Part shown: piece by piece, positions 50,920-63,117 of the stretch
Numbering within the stretch: position 1 is the stretch's first letter
How the letters are laid out: every line of letters starts with the position of its first letter
Source: Uloborus plumipes
Lineage: Eukaryota > Arthropoda > Arachnida > Araneae > Uloboridae
Assembly: GCA_038373865.1 (NCBI GenBank)
Contig: JAXGGA010002385.1
Location: 59,919 to 123,918 of the forward strand
Direction of reading: 5' to 3'
Length of the DNA: 64,000 nt
Translations under genes and position numbers: made by a program
The notes under the pieces: model-generated
The model's database searches: none
What the model was told of the DNA's origin: nothing
Seen by the model: the letters and a program-made list of their open reading frames with translations, nothing else

Positions 50920-51487
50920 GAAAGAAAGACTTTCACATTCCTCATTAATCCTACGCCAACACACGGCAACAAACCCTTGCAGTGCACCTTCCCCATGTAA
51001 ACAAACATCGCAGATGCCTTCACTTCAGCAGCAGTCGTTCCTCTCGGCTGTGTATCTTCACTTCTTCCTTTGCTGCCGGAGGATTGAAGAGGTGAGACGC
51101 TGTTTTCATGTGTATGGCTTGTCAACCACCATCTGAGTTCGAGACTGGCTCTTGTCTGGGGAAAAGAGCCAATGGGAATACAGGACGGTCTCTCTCCAAA
51201 AAGAAAGAAAGACTTTCACATTCCTCATTAATCCTACGCCAACACACGGCAACAAACCCTTGCAGTGCACCTTCCCCATGTAAACAAACATCGCAGATGC
51301 CTTCACTTCAGCAGCAGTCGTTCCTCTCGGCTGTGTATCTTCACTTCTTCCTTTGCTGCCGGAGGATTGAAGAGGTGAGACGCTGTTTTCATGTGTATGG
51401 CTTGTCAACCACCATCTGAGTTCGAGACTGGCTCTTGTCTGGGGAAAAGAGCCAATGGGAATACAGGACGGTCTCTCTCCAAAAAGA
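50920..51487. repeat. Perfect 283-bp tandem duplication of a GC-richer segment
   Basis: GAAAGAAAGACTTTCACATT starts both copies (50920 and 51203). I see no difference between the copies through CTCTCTCCAAAAAGAA. The unit has balanced base composition, a donor-like AAGAG|GTGAGA (51089 and 51372) and a CTCTTGTCTGGGGAAAAGAG inverted-repeat segment. Overlapping frames on both strands are products of the duplication. It may be a duplicated exon or regulatory element, or an assembly duplicate. Confidence 0.93.
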
Positions 51488-52329
51488 ATATTGCAAGTCA
51501 TCTTTTTTTTCTCCCCCGTTTTTTGAGGTGTGCCACCATGGGTGTTGTTGTGTGTGTGGTTTTTCTCTCTGTTGAAAGAGGAGTTTTTTGGAAACGCAGA
51601 AAAAAAAAGGCATTTGATTCTGGATAAAAAATAATCTGTACATCATAGATATCGGATTCTACAATTAATCAAGAAAATTAAATTTATCCTTGCATTTTAA
51701 AAGTTTTTCGGATGAATATCGATCATCAAATTCGAACTTAGGTTCCATCTATCAATAGGCCTAATCTAGGCCATGCTGATTAGTATTTTGGAGTCTTCAT
51801 AGGTCATGCTGGCCTGATGAACTTTAACAAGTACATCATTCGGGAAAAATGAACTATCATCAATATCCCGAACTTTTGGTCGGAACTTTACAACTGTGCA
51901 AAGTCTTAGAATCTTCATAGGCCATGCTGGCGTGAAGATGCATGACTCTCGATCCAAATAACAACTGTGTAATGTACTTTATTGATGGAATGAAATAATC
52001 AACCAAATTCTGTGGTGTGTGTGAAAATGTAATCGTCGTCGAAATGTATCAATAAACAAGTACGGTAAGTCAAAAACTTTGTTTCATCATTATTGGTTTT
52101 ATTCATGCATCACCCTTAACATGTTTTTACACAACGCACAATGTTTAAATGTTTTCATTCATTCCTTTTATCTTTTTCAATACCACCGCAACAGTTTCCT
52201 TTGAAATTTCTTTGATGAAACCACATAGTGAAACCACATTTTTTTTTCGAAATCTAATATTGGCTTTGTGAAAAGTTTCGCGAAACATGGAGTTACGCGT
52301 TTTGAGGTGTGCTGAATCTATTTCTACTA
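51488..52329. other. Unique sequence with a short duplication
   Basis: ATCTTCATAGGCCATGCTGGC-type text occurs at about 51792-51814 and 51911-51933 (offset near 118 bp), with a shorter version at 51767. No gene recognised. Confidence 0.45.
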
Positions 52330-52530
52330 TTTCCAGGAAAATCTCTCTCTGCGCCTGCGTGTCTGTATGCGCGTGACCGTTATTTTTTCCATTAGCGGTT
52401 GATGTAGCTCAAAACCTAATGCAAGATGAATGAAATTCGGTACATATGTGTACCCATGTTAAATGTTGCACATTAGCTTTTGGCACTAGTTCCTCAAATG
52501 GTGGAAGAGCAATGTGACGTTGTCTTCGAT
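52330..52530 (+). repeat. Interspersed repeat fragment
   Basis: CTCTGCGCCTGCGTGTCTGTATGCGCGTG is followed by TTGATGTAGCTCAAAACCTAATGCA and GAATGAAATTCGGTACATATGTG. This phrase set is typical of the start of non-autonomous arthropod repeats related to those at 44251. No terminus could be fixed. Confidence 0.4.
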
Positions 52531-54039
52531 ATTCGTAACTGCGACATCTCAAATCTCAAGAAGTAAATAACGAAGTCTAGCAAACAAGATTCAGACTTAG
52601 CTTTTATAAGATACAAATACAGATTCATTTCTTGTACCAACAGCTAAAAGGATTGTGGAGGAATTGAATGTTTCACCTTATTACTTGTGACTGATTTATA
52701 GCGAGTAGTAAAGTAATCATTCAGACAATAATTGGTTCCTAAATAAACCTTAGCAGGATCAGGAGCGGATTTTGGTTAAAAGTAATTAGTTAATTATGTA
52801 GTGGTGTATTTAAATGCTTCTTCATGTTAATTGCAACTGCTATACCTTAAGAAGTAATAATAATTCGGAGTAAAAGTAAACTTATCCAGAAGCATCTGCT
52901 GATTTAATTTTGGTGGCAATCGCAGCAAGAACTGATTTTTGACATGGCTGTGTGCATAATTTGCTTCATTAAATTAGCAACTACAGCTTGCATTCAATTG
53001 GTTTCATAAAAGTCAAGAGTAAACAAGATGTCAAACTAAATGAAGTGTATCAATATTTCTGCTAAGCCCAGTTTCAAATTTGTGTAAAAACCTTATAAAA
53101 ACATACACATAAGTTAAACCGAATTAGCATTCCTTCATGATTGTTGTGGTGAAAACACACTGGTACATTTGAAATATTGAACAAAAGCCAAAACAAAAAA
53201 AATCTGATTATTATAGATACATTTTGAAAGATCTAACCTGTACAGAACTGGAGTTATAATCTTTTAAATATGATTTTAAATAAATTCTAAACCTAATGCG
53301 TGATTTATTCATAGGCTAACGATCGAAGAAATTTTAATTATTCGAAATTTTTATCTGTTGGCAATTTCTATTTGTTAACAACAATAAAAAAAATATAGTT
53401 CTTAATGCAGCAAGACTTTTTAGATTACTTTCAAGGGTCGATCCTAATTCTGATTTTGTGAATGGTAAAACATAAAAGAAGCTATTATACGGAATGGTCA
53501 AGAATTCATGTTAAACATGTAGCCAAAAACTTTCAAGTTAGATACAAAATATTGCTTTTTTTATTCATTTTCAGATCCCCTGCATAATTAATGGATATTC
53601 TATGTCTATTTGTAGCCACCAGTTTTGAATCTGGAAATAAGTGCATGATTAATTAAAAACGCAACTTATGCCTAGGCACGGGGTATGTCAATCAAGCTTT
53701 TTTTTTAAAGTTTAATGCTGCTTTTCGAATTATTGGGCTCATAAATCTTTATTTACTTTTATGCGCACATTTTTTAATGCCTTATAAATCTAATTATGTA
53801 TGAAATATCTCTCAACAATACTCTAATTCAAAACAATGAAATGTAAGAACTTCTGATAACTTAAGTACATGGCAATTTTAATTAACGAAACTATGGACCT
53901 ATCTAACATCTAATAACATTTAAATATTTTAAGCAATACCCTCGCTCGCTTTTGTGAAAGAATGTATCATTGATCAAGTCTGATAGAATGCTTTTAAGTT
54001 TTGAAAAATGTTAACCATAAGTTTAAAGGCGAGACCGCC
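52531..54039. other. Unique AT-rich sequence
   Basis: No gene or repeat recognised. Confidence 0.45.
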
Positions 54040-54620
54040 AAAGCAAACATTTTCATTATTCTCGAGTCTTTGTTCTCTCTCTCAACGCGGTAATTATTCA
54101 ACTTTCATAATAATATCAAAAGTTCCCCGCAGATAGAGTGATTCTCGGATAGATAGATGGATAGACAGGAGTTAATTCACATCGCAGTGCATACCGCTGT
54201 TCTTAGTACTTCTTTCCTAATTTAGTGTCTCACTTGAGGACTGTGGTTGTGACGCATATTATAAATCGTGGACATTTCTCATTATCGAATCTTTCAAGTG
54301 CAGGGAGAAAGTGTTCGGGATAAAATTTCCACCGCCATGATAAGTTGGATATCATATTTAAGTGACATTTTTACTGGGACCAAATGTTGATAGTTCGACT
54401 TCAGTTTTAAGGGCTGTACGACTGAGGTGTGAAATATGAGTCTCGAATTAACCCTTGGTCTTGGATCGCATTTCTCATTGCTTGGAATTCAATTTTATTG
54501 CCAGCGCGATCGAGTTTTTGATATCAAGATGAGTAGTTGTTCTGCTGGGAATCGTGACGGATGATACTTCTTTCCAGATATTGCTGATTAATGTGGAATA
54601 TAAATTTTATCCGTTTTAAT
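54040..54620. other. GC-richer island, possible conserved non-coding DNA
   Basis: About 580 bp of balanced composition (for example TCGCAGTGCATACCGCTG and TTGCCAGCGCGATCGAG), with a GATA-rich run (GATAGATAGATGGATAGAC) near 54149-54170. No long open frame and no repeat signature. Inferred to be functional non-coding or UTR sequence on composition alone. Confidence 0.25.
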
Positions 54621-55654
54621 CTTTGAAAATATTTTGTCATTTCAATCTACATTATTGCGAATTTCCAGAAAACTGTTTTGTTCGTGTGTTCGTTTACTTT
54701 ACTTTGGAAATACTACGACAGAGAGAGATACATACATGTAAAGTATGTTTTCAAGTAAATATTTACTATCAAAACCAGCTCAAATATTTTTTTTATTAAA
54801 TACAGGAGATAAAAAAGAAGAAAAAAACTTTTTCACTCTAGCCGCTTACTTTTCGGTAAGGAATTACTTTTTTTAAGAGTAATCTCTAGTGTACAGTTGG
54901 AATTTTGCTTTATTTTTAAATTGACACAATGTCCTAATTAGTAACTGATAAAAGTAGTTTAGATTTATCTGTTTTTTGGAATGAAAAATAAAATTTTTAT
55001 GAAAAATAAAACTGGATTTTATTTTTCATTTTTGACTCAAACTCCAATTAAATGGCTGATCTATATCAACTTTATGCAATGCGTTATTCTGTGAAATCAA
55101 AAACATGATATTAGAAGTTAGTTATAAAAATGTTGATAGGTTCTGAAATAATATGAAGCTTATAAAGCGTATTCGTTATATGTTTATTATTACGTTGTTC
55201 CTGTCATTTGAAAAGTATTTGAAAGTAATCATTATATATTAAAATCATTTGAAATATCTATGCATTCATTGTTAAAAAAATAAATAAATTTATAATAAAA
55301 GAAATCTTGGTTAGATAATGTGTTTTTCGTTCGAGTTAGCATATTAGTCTGCTTAAATCAATCTTCTGCATTTGTCAACTAAGGAGGAGATGTAGAATAA
55401 AATAATGGCTCACTTATTGTTTTAAATAAATTTTGGCTAGGGTTTTTCTTGAAAATTTTCATTAAAACTATGAATTATATCAAGAAACGAAACTCTAACT
55501 AGCACGATTGAGAAGCGTTGTTAGTTTTGTTGCGAAATTCCAAAAAATCGATCCGTTTGCAAGTCCAAACTACCTATTCAGCACCAAGCTCAGATTTTGG
55601 ACGTCCTATTCTTTTTCCATCACTGATAAAAAGTAAAAAAAAAACTTGATCATT
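54621..55654. other. Unique AT-rich sequence
   Basis: Nothing recognised. Confidence 0.45.
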
Positions 55655-55910
55655 TATTTGTTCAGACACACTTACACACACACAAACAAAGTGGCACAAT
55701 CAGGTACAAACAATCGCATAATTACACACACACAAACTGGCACACTCAACACGCGTAGTCGCACCATCACGAACACACAAACAAACTGGCAAACTCTGAA
55801 ACACACAATCGTGCAATTACACACACACACACACAAACCAACTGACACATTCGAGCACAAACAATCGCACAATCACACACACACGAAAAGCAAAATGGCA
55901 CAGCCATTAC
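55655..55910. repeat. CA-rich minisatellite, ~50 bp unit, ~5 copies
   Basis: Diverged units of an (AC)n run, AAACTGGCACA and ACAAACAATCGCAnAATyAC recur about every 45-56 bp. The 101-codon His/Thr-rich plus frame and the Cys/Val-rich minus frames are artefacts of this repeat. Confidence 0.85.
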
Positions 55911-58837
55911 ACGAAATCGTGCTATCCACAGCTGCATCACAAAAAAACTAAGCACCACACACAACAGCACAACACTAACAAATGCATTCGCCTCACACTC
56001 TAAACTTCTTTAAAATAAAGAAAAACTCAGCATTGCTTGTTAAACAAAAAGAATGATCTTCTTTACTTAGCATATAAGAAGTTTCGTTGAGAACTAAAAG
56101 AGCCTATTTTCCTTTATCGACATTCCAGCATCTGGGCTATATAATTCTTCCTTGTTTTTTGAATCGTTTCAAAAAAATACAAAAAAAAAAAAAAAATAAA
56201 TAAATAAATAAATAAAACTAAAAAATAAAATAAATAAAAAATAGAAATCACATCGAAGACATATTCTATAAAAAGTCGTTATGAAACGCCTCCAATGTAA
56301 TTTTTAATCCGTTTGCAATCATAAAATATAAGAATGAATAAATAAACAAATATACTTCAGAAAAATGTAAACATATGCAATAAAATATTCACTTAAATGA
56401 ATAATTTTCATATGAGATAAAGATTGCAAGAAAAGCAATAAATAAATAAAATAATAGCAATAACAAATAAAATGAAGTAAATAAATAAAAATCTTTTAAA
56501 TAATTGGCAAGAACAATAATGCAAAATGAAAGACTAACAATGAAGAAAAAACAATTATAGCTGCAATAAGGGTAGTTAATGTTTTTAGTAATTGTTTGCA
56601 ATTTTGGTGGGTCATATTTTTCTGCAGTATCTAACGGAAAAATATACGCAAACAGGTTTTGAAAATATGAAAGAAAGAAAGCACTGAAAGGAGGCGGGGT
56701 GTTAAGGTTTTATCAGAAAAAAAGTGATTTTGTACTAAAAATAAATTAAAAAAAACAATTTTCAACAAATAAATTGTCAAAATCAGTTGAATATTGAAGA
56801 AAAAAATAATTAGTGTGTTCGCCTACCTTAATGTAATTTTGAAACAACTTAAAGATAAACAGGTGCTTTCCATTGCACAGAGAGAAAACAACTTGACTCC
56901 TTCGGCCAAGTTTTAAAAAATTAAGCTTTCAGTTAAAAATGCATTTTCTTTCATAAGAGGGATTGTAAGCTTATTTGCCACAAGGCCTAATCAATATTCC
57001 TATTCCGAAAGGAGAACTGTATCTAACTCAAAGCATTTGCCCATATTCAGAGCTTTTAAGTCGAAACTAATTACTCAAACTGAAGATGTCCATTTTACAG
57101 AATGGAAACTAGGCTTTGAAAAAGTAAAAGCTGGGAATCTTTTAATTTCGCTGAGTAAATTCGTAGTTAATAGGAAAGTGCTATTAACATGCAAAGAGTT
57201 TTTCGTTGAATGGGCTCACAAAAGTGAAAAATCTTTTCCTTAAACCAATTGTAATTAAATAACCCTCGGAATATAAAAGATTCGGAAATTGGATTTCTTT
57301 CTCACTGTCAAAAGACTAAACCAAGAACTTTCGAATACGAAGGGGTTCAATCATTTTTCTACTTTTAAAATTTAAATGTATTAAACCTCTTTAAGTCTCT
57401 ATTTATTTTGTATTTAAGTTATTATAAACAAAATGTAAGTAATAAAATGCTAAGTAGCTACTATGCTTGAAGTTTTAAACCTTTGATATATTGTAGAGCT
57501 TATATGGTAGTTTGGTATCATAAAAATAAAAGCAAATGATCGCAATAGCACTGAGATGAGTTAATTTAGGTACTATCTTAAATAAACTTAAGTATAAAAC
57601 AGTCTTCTGTAATTTAATGTCCGAAAAATATTTCTAGAGAGCTATTCGTTTTAGAAATCCAATATATTTCTTTAAGTACAATCGAGCCCGTTTATTAGAA
57701 TATCGGTTAAATCAATATATCACTTAATATAATACATGTTTAATGTACCGAACCCTTGTAATTTATTATTTTGATCTCGGATAATGAAATATCCCGCTTT
57801 TTAGAATATACTTGAAAATGACTATTCCATTAAGCGTGGTTGACTGTAATAAGTTCCAATTAAAAATATATAACTAGTTTTTTGTTATATTAGCTATAAG
57901 GTAAAATTCTAAAACAGCCTAATCTTTAAAGATCACATTATTAACTAAATACCATTTTCGCTAACCGACAAATTTATAAAGTAAATACTTTTCGCTAAAG
58001 CTGTTTGTCTAAATTAAAACTTTTAAAACGTGGTTTTGAGAAAACTAAGAAAGACAAAATAAATAGTTAAAAGGAGTGCATTTGCGCTCGTTAAAATTAT
58101 TCTAATTTTCAAATAGGTAGTTAATCGATCAAACAAAAAAAATGTGGATTTAGAAAGAAGAATATTAGGACTATATCTCAAAATCATAAAACATGTTCTT
58201 TCTTTCTTTTTTTTTTAATTGGGGTGTTCGCCTACATGAAGTTACAAATATTTAAGACTCCAAAAAACACTTTTAGGTTAGGAAGGATGTCTTGAGCTAA
58301 TATTCAAGCATTTTTATCGAATTAGAATACATTTTTCTTACAACTAAAGGCAACAAAAAAGTTAAATCATGATGCTATAATTTTCAATAATGCTAATATT
58401 AAATAACATTTCAAAAAAAAATGGGGAAACAAACAAATGTTATTTGAATGTGTACTTTTTTATGTACTTTCTTACGTAGCACAAAACAACATAAATTATA
58501 TTTGCTCAATTGTGAAAAGATATTGTACCTAAATAAATAAAAAGGATACACTTATTAGTTTAAACATACGTCACATTTAAACTAGCTGACACGTTAAATA
58601 ATTGTATTTTAGCTACAATTTTTAAAATTTTAGAAACCTTCTTAGGAAGACCTGAGTAGTAAATTAGCCTTATTTCTGCCAGTAACTTATATGAGAAAAG
58701 AATAAAGAAAAGTTTCAGACTAAAAGTCTTAAAGTTTCCTGAGATGAAATTTGAATCTTCATGAAGATTAAAAGCGTCTGCTATACTTCTGGAAAAAATC
58801 AAAACTCTTCCAAAAAAGAACCCAATTCATGTAAATA
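55911..58837. other. Unique AT-rich sequence
   Basis: Contains a poly-A run followed by (AATA)n at 56185-56230. The 68-codon frame at 57037-57243 has mixed composition but begins with TTG, lacks a clear start and matches no family I know. No other feature. Confidence 0.4.
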
Positions 58838-60257
58838 CACTGCTCGACATTGAAAATGCAACACCAAGAAGGAGTGGTCAGAAATTGATGAAATTTTGTA
58901 AGAAGACAGAGACAGCATGGAACAATAAGTGATATTTATTTCAAAATAAATAAGCAAAATTTAGAGCGAGGACGGCGTCGGCTCAGTAAGAAGTAGGACC
59001 ACCGCGGACAGCGATGCACGAAGAAACACGTCTAGGCATGGAGTCAATAAGCCTGCGGATGGTGTCCTAAGGGATGGCACTCCATTCCCTTTCAACCATT
59101 TGCCACAGTTCGTCCTCTGAACGAGGCAGTGACAGGTTCTGCAAACGGCGTCCAATCACGTCCCACACATGTTCGATTGGTGACAAGTCAGGAGAGTATG
59201 GTGGCCAGGAAAGCATCTGTACACCTCGTAGAGCATGTTGGCTGATTCGAGCACTGTGAGGCCGGGCGTTATCCTGTTGAAAAATTGCATTTGGCAGACC
59301 CTGAAGGTAGGGGATCGCCACCGGCCGCAGTACATTATCTACATATTGTTGGGCCGTCATAGTGCCCCGAATACGAACTAGAGGTGATACGGAATTGTAT
59401 GCAATAGCGCCCCAAACCATTATGCCACGTTGTCGCGCTGTGGGGCGTTCCACAGTTACTGCCGGATTCGATCTTTCTCCACGTCGACGCCACACACGTA
59501 TGCGATGACTATCGCTGGACAAACAGAAGCGGGATTCATCTGAGAACACTACGGTTTGCCATTCTGCCATCCACGTCGCTCTGGTTCGGCACCATTCCAA
59601 ACGTTGGAGTCTGTGCTGTGAGGTCAATGGCAGTCTTCTTAGCGGGCGCCGTGATTGCAGGCCACGTGCAACCAGTCAACGGGAAATGGTTCTGGTCGAC
59701 ACAGGAACATCCAGGGTACCTTGCACGTGCTGCAGAATCGACGTACAAGTGACTTGCGGGTCCGCCACAGCTTGTCGGTGAATCCGTGGATCCAAGCGGT
59801 CTGACGTCACTCTGGCTGCACCTGCACCCCTCAATGTGGCTACATTTCCTCTTTACAACCATCTCCGACACAGCCGATGCACAGTGCTTGCATCCATGTG
59901 GGTATCAGCTGCAATTTGACGTATGGACCAACCTCCCCTTCTCAGTCCGATCACCATACCTCTTGTAAAGTCGTCTATATGCTGGAAGTGTCTTCGTTGA
60001 GGACGGCGTGGCATTTCCTCCTATCACACGTATCCTTCGAGACAAAAACCAAATTTCTCCGATAAGTAGGCTGGCAGAAAAACCAACATGAACATAACCC
60101 ACTTTTCAACTTCATTCTCTTATATCTTACTTCACGTGCGTCGGAGAGCTGCGCATTTCATATCATTTGCATAACTCAGTGACGTGCGTCTACGGTAAAA
60201 TTTGCATGAATTTCTGACCACTCCTTCTTGGTGTTGCATTTTCAATGTTGAGCAGTG
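58838..60257 (-). mobile_element. Tc1-like transposon, 1420 bp
   Basis: Terminal inverted repeats of about 49 bp (CACTGCTCGACATTGAAAAT at 58838; the inverse ends at 60257) are flanked by TA (58836-58837, 60258-60259), the Tc1/mariner target duplication. The element is full length, with the transposase on the minus strand. The two ends differ by very few bases by eye. Confidence 0.95.
58983..60014 (-). pseudogene. Tc1-like transposase, full length with three in-frame stops
   Basis: Transposases of this family bind the inverted repeats and cut and paste the element in the nucleus. The frame starts at ATG 60014 (MPRRPQRRHF) and runs 343 codons with no frameshift to TGA at 58983. An N-terminal helix-turn-helix region spans roughly residues 10-110. 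The catalytic residues are visible: Asp159 in FSDESRF, Asp248 in QQDNARPH and Glu281 in SPIEHVWD. GIMVWGAI also fits the family. Only 32 residues separate the second Asp from the Glu (34 in classic Tc1). Stops TAA, TGA and TAG interrupt the frame after RRWL, ISR and SAIP. Each is one C-to-T change from CAA, CGA or CAG. Inactive as it stands. Confidence 0.9.
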
Positions 60258-60259
60258 TA

Positions 60260-61734
60260 ATAAGATCTTGAAAGCTTCATGATACACAATGCTTTACCAG
60301 GGAAGCTGATGAAGAATTTAGCAAATATAGCAAAACATTTTTCTGGAATTGTAAGCAACTGCCAAACTGTATTTACTTGCAATTCTTGCCAAGCTACATT
60401 ATCCAGAGACGGCCTTAAGCTGGGGCTAAATAACTCAATATTTAATTTTTCAACTCAATTTTTGGTTATGTGATATCATCTCTGCTACATTCAAATAAAA
60501 CATTTTTTTTTTTGTTTTCTGTTAACATACTAACATGTCCATAATAAAGGTCTTAATCCCGAAAATTTTCTCTCATTTCCAAGTATTTTAAAAGCTTTCC
60601 TCTAAGTTTCTTCGTACTTATTTATTTCTCGAAAACTTCTAAGATCGGTTTGCTTTAACCCCATAATTACTCGATTGTTGTTTACGTTTCTTTCATATCA
60701 CAATGAAAAAATGCTTCTCTTCCGTCTTTGTCCGCTGTTCTGCTTCGGAAGTAATTAAACCGTTTAATAGCCAAGTAACGGAAGCATCTGGACATCAGGC
60801 AATCGATACAGTAATTAAAATACGTCTCCTCTCGTTGCTTATTTTTTTTTTTGGAAAATTTACTTGAATTGCTAAAATGCATACTGTTACGTATTTTGTT
60901 AAAACTTAAATTATTATATTATAGTGTGAGTAGTAATCACCTTATAGTTAAAACTGTGTACTGATCAAATACCAGAGGATATGCTATCAATGTGCTAATG
61001 AGCTCAGTAAAGGTAAAAACAGATCACATTTGAAAAAAAAAAAAAAAAAACTGATTTTATCCCAAAATGTGTGGTATTTTAAACGTTGCTTGCTTTTTAG
61101 CACTGCAGAATTTATTTTTGATAGAAGATCCTTTTTATATAGAGATTATATAACATAAAAGCTTGAAAAATACAATAAAATTATTTTTTATTTAGAATTG
61201 CTGTATTTTGATAACCTTAATTTGGCTCATTTAACCGAGGACTAATTGAATCGGTGAGTGCATAAATTACGTAAGTCCAGAACTTCAAATTGTTCAGGAA
61301 AGAGAAAAAACGTCTTAATTCTAGCATTGTTTCTACGGTCAAAGTTTAAATAACAGGTCGCGTATCTTTCGAATTAGTAACTTGACTGAAGTGATTTTTG
61401 ACCTTAACACGCCATCTTACCTTCCCCAGATTGTTTCCACAAAAAACGAATTTTCAAATTTTTGTGATTATGTAGTTTTTGCATTAACCGATTCAATTAA
61501 TACATTTGAAAAAATAAATATTAATGTCAGCAAGACAATGCTATTATGAGTATAACACCAGTATGACTGTGTAAGGTTACCCTAAGGTAACTTTGGTAAC
61601 ATTCTCATACTGGAAGGCAATTAACATGATACAAAACATAATTTTTATTCTTCTTTCAGTCACTCTTTAATTTTCTGGTATTTACTTTTGTTTGCTTCAA
61701 ATGTGAAAAGACTCTTAAGTCTCTTAAATATTTT
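60260..61734. other. Unique AT-rich sequence
   Basis: No gene recognised between the two Tc1-like elements. A short near-palindrome GGTTACCCTAAGGTAACTTTGGTAAC lies at about 61574-61599, and poly-A/T runs are present. Confidence 0.45.
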
Positions 61735-61736
61735 TA

Positions 61737-63115
61737 AACTCATGTTTGGGAAAATTGCAACACCATGAAGGACTTGCGCGAATGGGCTAAAATTTTCAGC
61801 AAATGCAAAGTAGGGTACGACATGCAAATAATTAGAATTTTAGACTCGTAGCGCATGCTTACTCTGAGCAGCGCCCTCTGAACGCCGGATTTAACCGAAT
61901 AAATAGACGGCTGCAGCAAGGCGTGTATGGTTATAGTTAGTTATCTGCTTTTGATAAACGTTAGTGGAGACGTTGCTTATGCCTCTTCGACGAAAAAGAG
62001 CAAGGTTTCAACAGCTTACGGAGTTTGAACGGGGGAGGATCAACGGCCTTCGTGAAACTGGATTGTCTTATCGTGAAGTAGCCGCTCATCTGCAGCGTAA
62101 CAGCAGCACATTGATGCGTGCTTGGAAGCAGTGGACGGACGAGTGTCGGAAAACTCGGAAATCTGGGAATGGACCCCGAAATGTGTTGTCAGCGCGCGAT
62201 GACAGACTCCTGATCCGCATGGTGCTAATGGACCGTACAGTATCTTCTAGAAAACTGGCAGCACAGTGGTCAACAGCTACAGGTGTTTCATTGTGTGCTT
62301 CATCAATTCGTAGACGTCTGCTGCAGCGTGGACTGCGCGCAAGGACTCCTTTATGCAGGATTCCTCTCACGCTAAACCATCGCCACCTTCGGATACAAGG
62401 AGCCAATCAGCATAAGGACTGCCGTGCTGATTGGCATTATGTTGTGCTGTATGATGAATCCCGCTCTAATTTGTGGTACCATGATGTCTGCATTCGCGTC
62501 CGACGGCTATGCCGGTGAACGCCACCTTCCAGAGTGCATTATCGAACGTCACAGTGGACGAACACCTGGAATCATGGTCTGGGGTGCCATATCATATCAC
62601 GGACAATTGCTGCGAATTGCGGATAACCTGAACAGCAACCGGTACATCAGTGAAGTTCTGCAGCCCCAAGCTGTCCCCTTCCTTCAAAGCTTGCCTGGCG
62701 CTGTATTTCAGTAGGATAATGTCCGCCCTCATGTTACGAGGACTGTTCAATCCTTCCTTGCATCGCAGCAGGTACAGCTTCTTAATTGACAAGCGAATTC
62801 CCCGTATATGTCGCCGTATTTCGTTGGTCGGCGTCTCGCTCGTAATCCTCGTCCTGTTGCTTCTACCTACGAACAGTATGGAATGCTCTTGAAGAGGCAG
62901 ACATTAAAATATTGTTTGACTCCATGCCGCGTCGCATAGCAGCACTTATTGCAGCACGTGGTGGCTACACCAAATACTAATTTCAATGTTTTTCATTGTT
63001 TGTTGGCTTTCTAAGTTTAATCATTTATTTGTACCACTATCACTCAGCTCTGTATTAAATTTCATTCAGTTATGACGATTCCTTTATGGTGTTGCAATTT
63101 TCACAAACATGAGTC
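61737..63115 (+). mobile_element. Tc1-like transposon, 1379 bp, second family
   Basis: AACTCATGTTTGGGAAAATTG at 61737 and the inverse of the end at 63115 (GACTCATGTTTGTGAAAATTG) form inverted repeats of about 37 bp, both followed inwards by CAACACCATrAAGGA. TA flanks both ends (61735-61736, 63116-63117). The termini differ from those of the 58838 element except for the shared GAAAATkGCAACACCA core. Confidence 0.92.
61979..62980 (+). pseudogene. Tc1-like transposase, frameshifted and missing catalytic Glu
   Basis: The family-typical start MPLRRKRARF is at 61979; an in-frame upstream ATG at 61964 is less likely. The helix-turn-helix region (LSYREVAAHL, GPRNVLSARDD) is intact for about 178 codons and Asp159 is present in YDES. 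A 1-nt shift near 62508 moves the frame (RRLCR against YAGERH). It continues through GIMVWGAIS to FQ, then TAG at 62712 (CAG-to-TAG), then DNVRPH with the second Asp. After that there is a TGA in LLN*QA, and a deletion joins MSP to VGRRLAR, removing the IEHVWD block with the catalytic Glu. A further shift near 62877 leads to FDSMPRRIAA...GGYTKY and TAA at 62980. Multiply broken. Confidence 0.9.
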
Positions 63116-63117
63116 TA

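Noticed and set aside
51106..51501. 131-codon minus-strand frame
   Set aside because: Created by the 283-bp tandem duplication. Plus-strand frames of equal quality overlap it, and no domain is recognisable.
55646..55951. 101-codon His/Thr-rich frame
   Set aside because: Translation of the CA-rich minisatellite.
57037..57243. 68-codon frame with mixed composition
   Set aside because: It begins at TTG rather than ATG, lacks splice or promoter signals, and resembles no family I know. Left as a possible chance frame.
59536..59871. 111-codon minus-strand frame over the Tc1 element
   Set aside because: Out-of-frame shadow of the transposase, whose true frame is readable through 58983-60014.
62086..62406. 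106-codon minus-strand frame over the second Tc1 element
   Set aside because: Antisense of the transposase N-terminal region.
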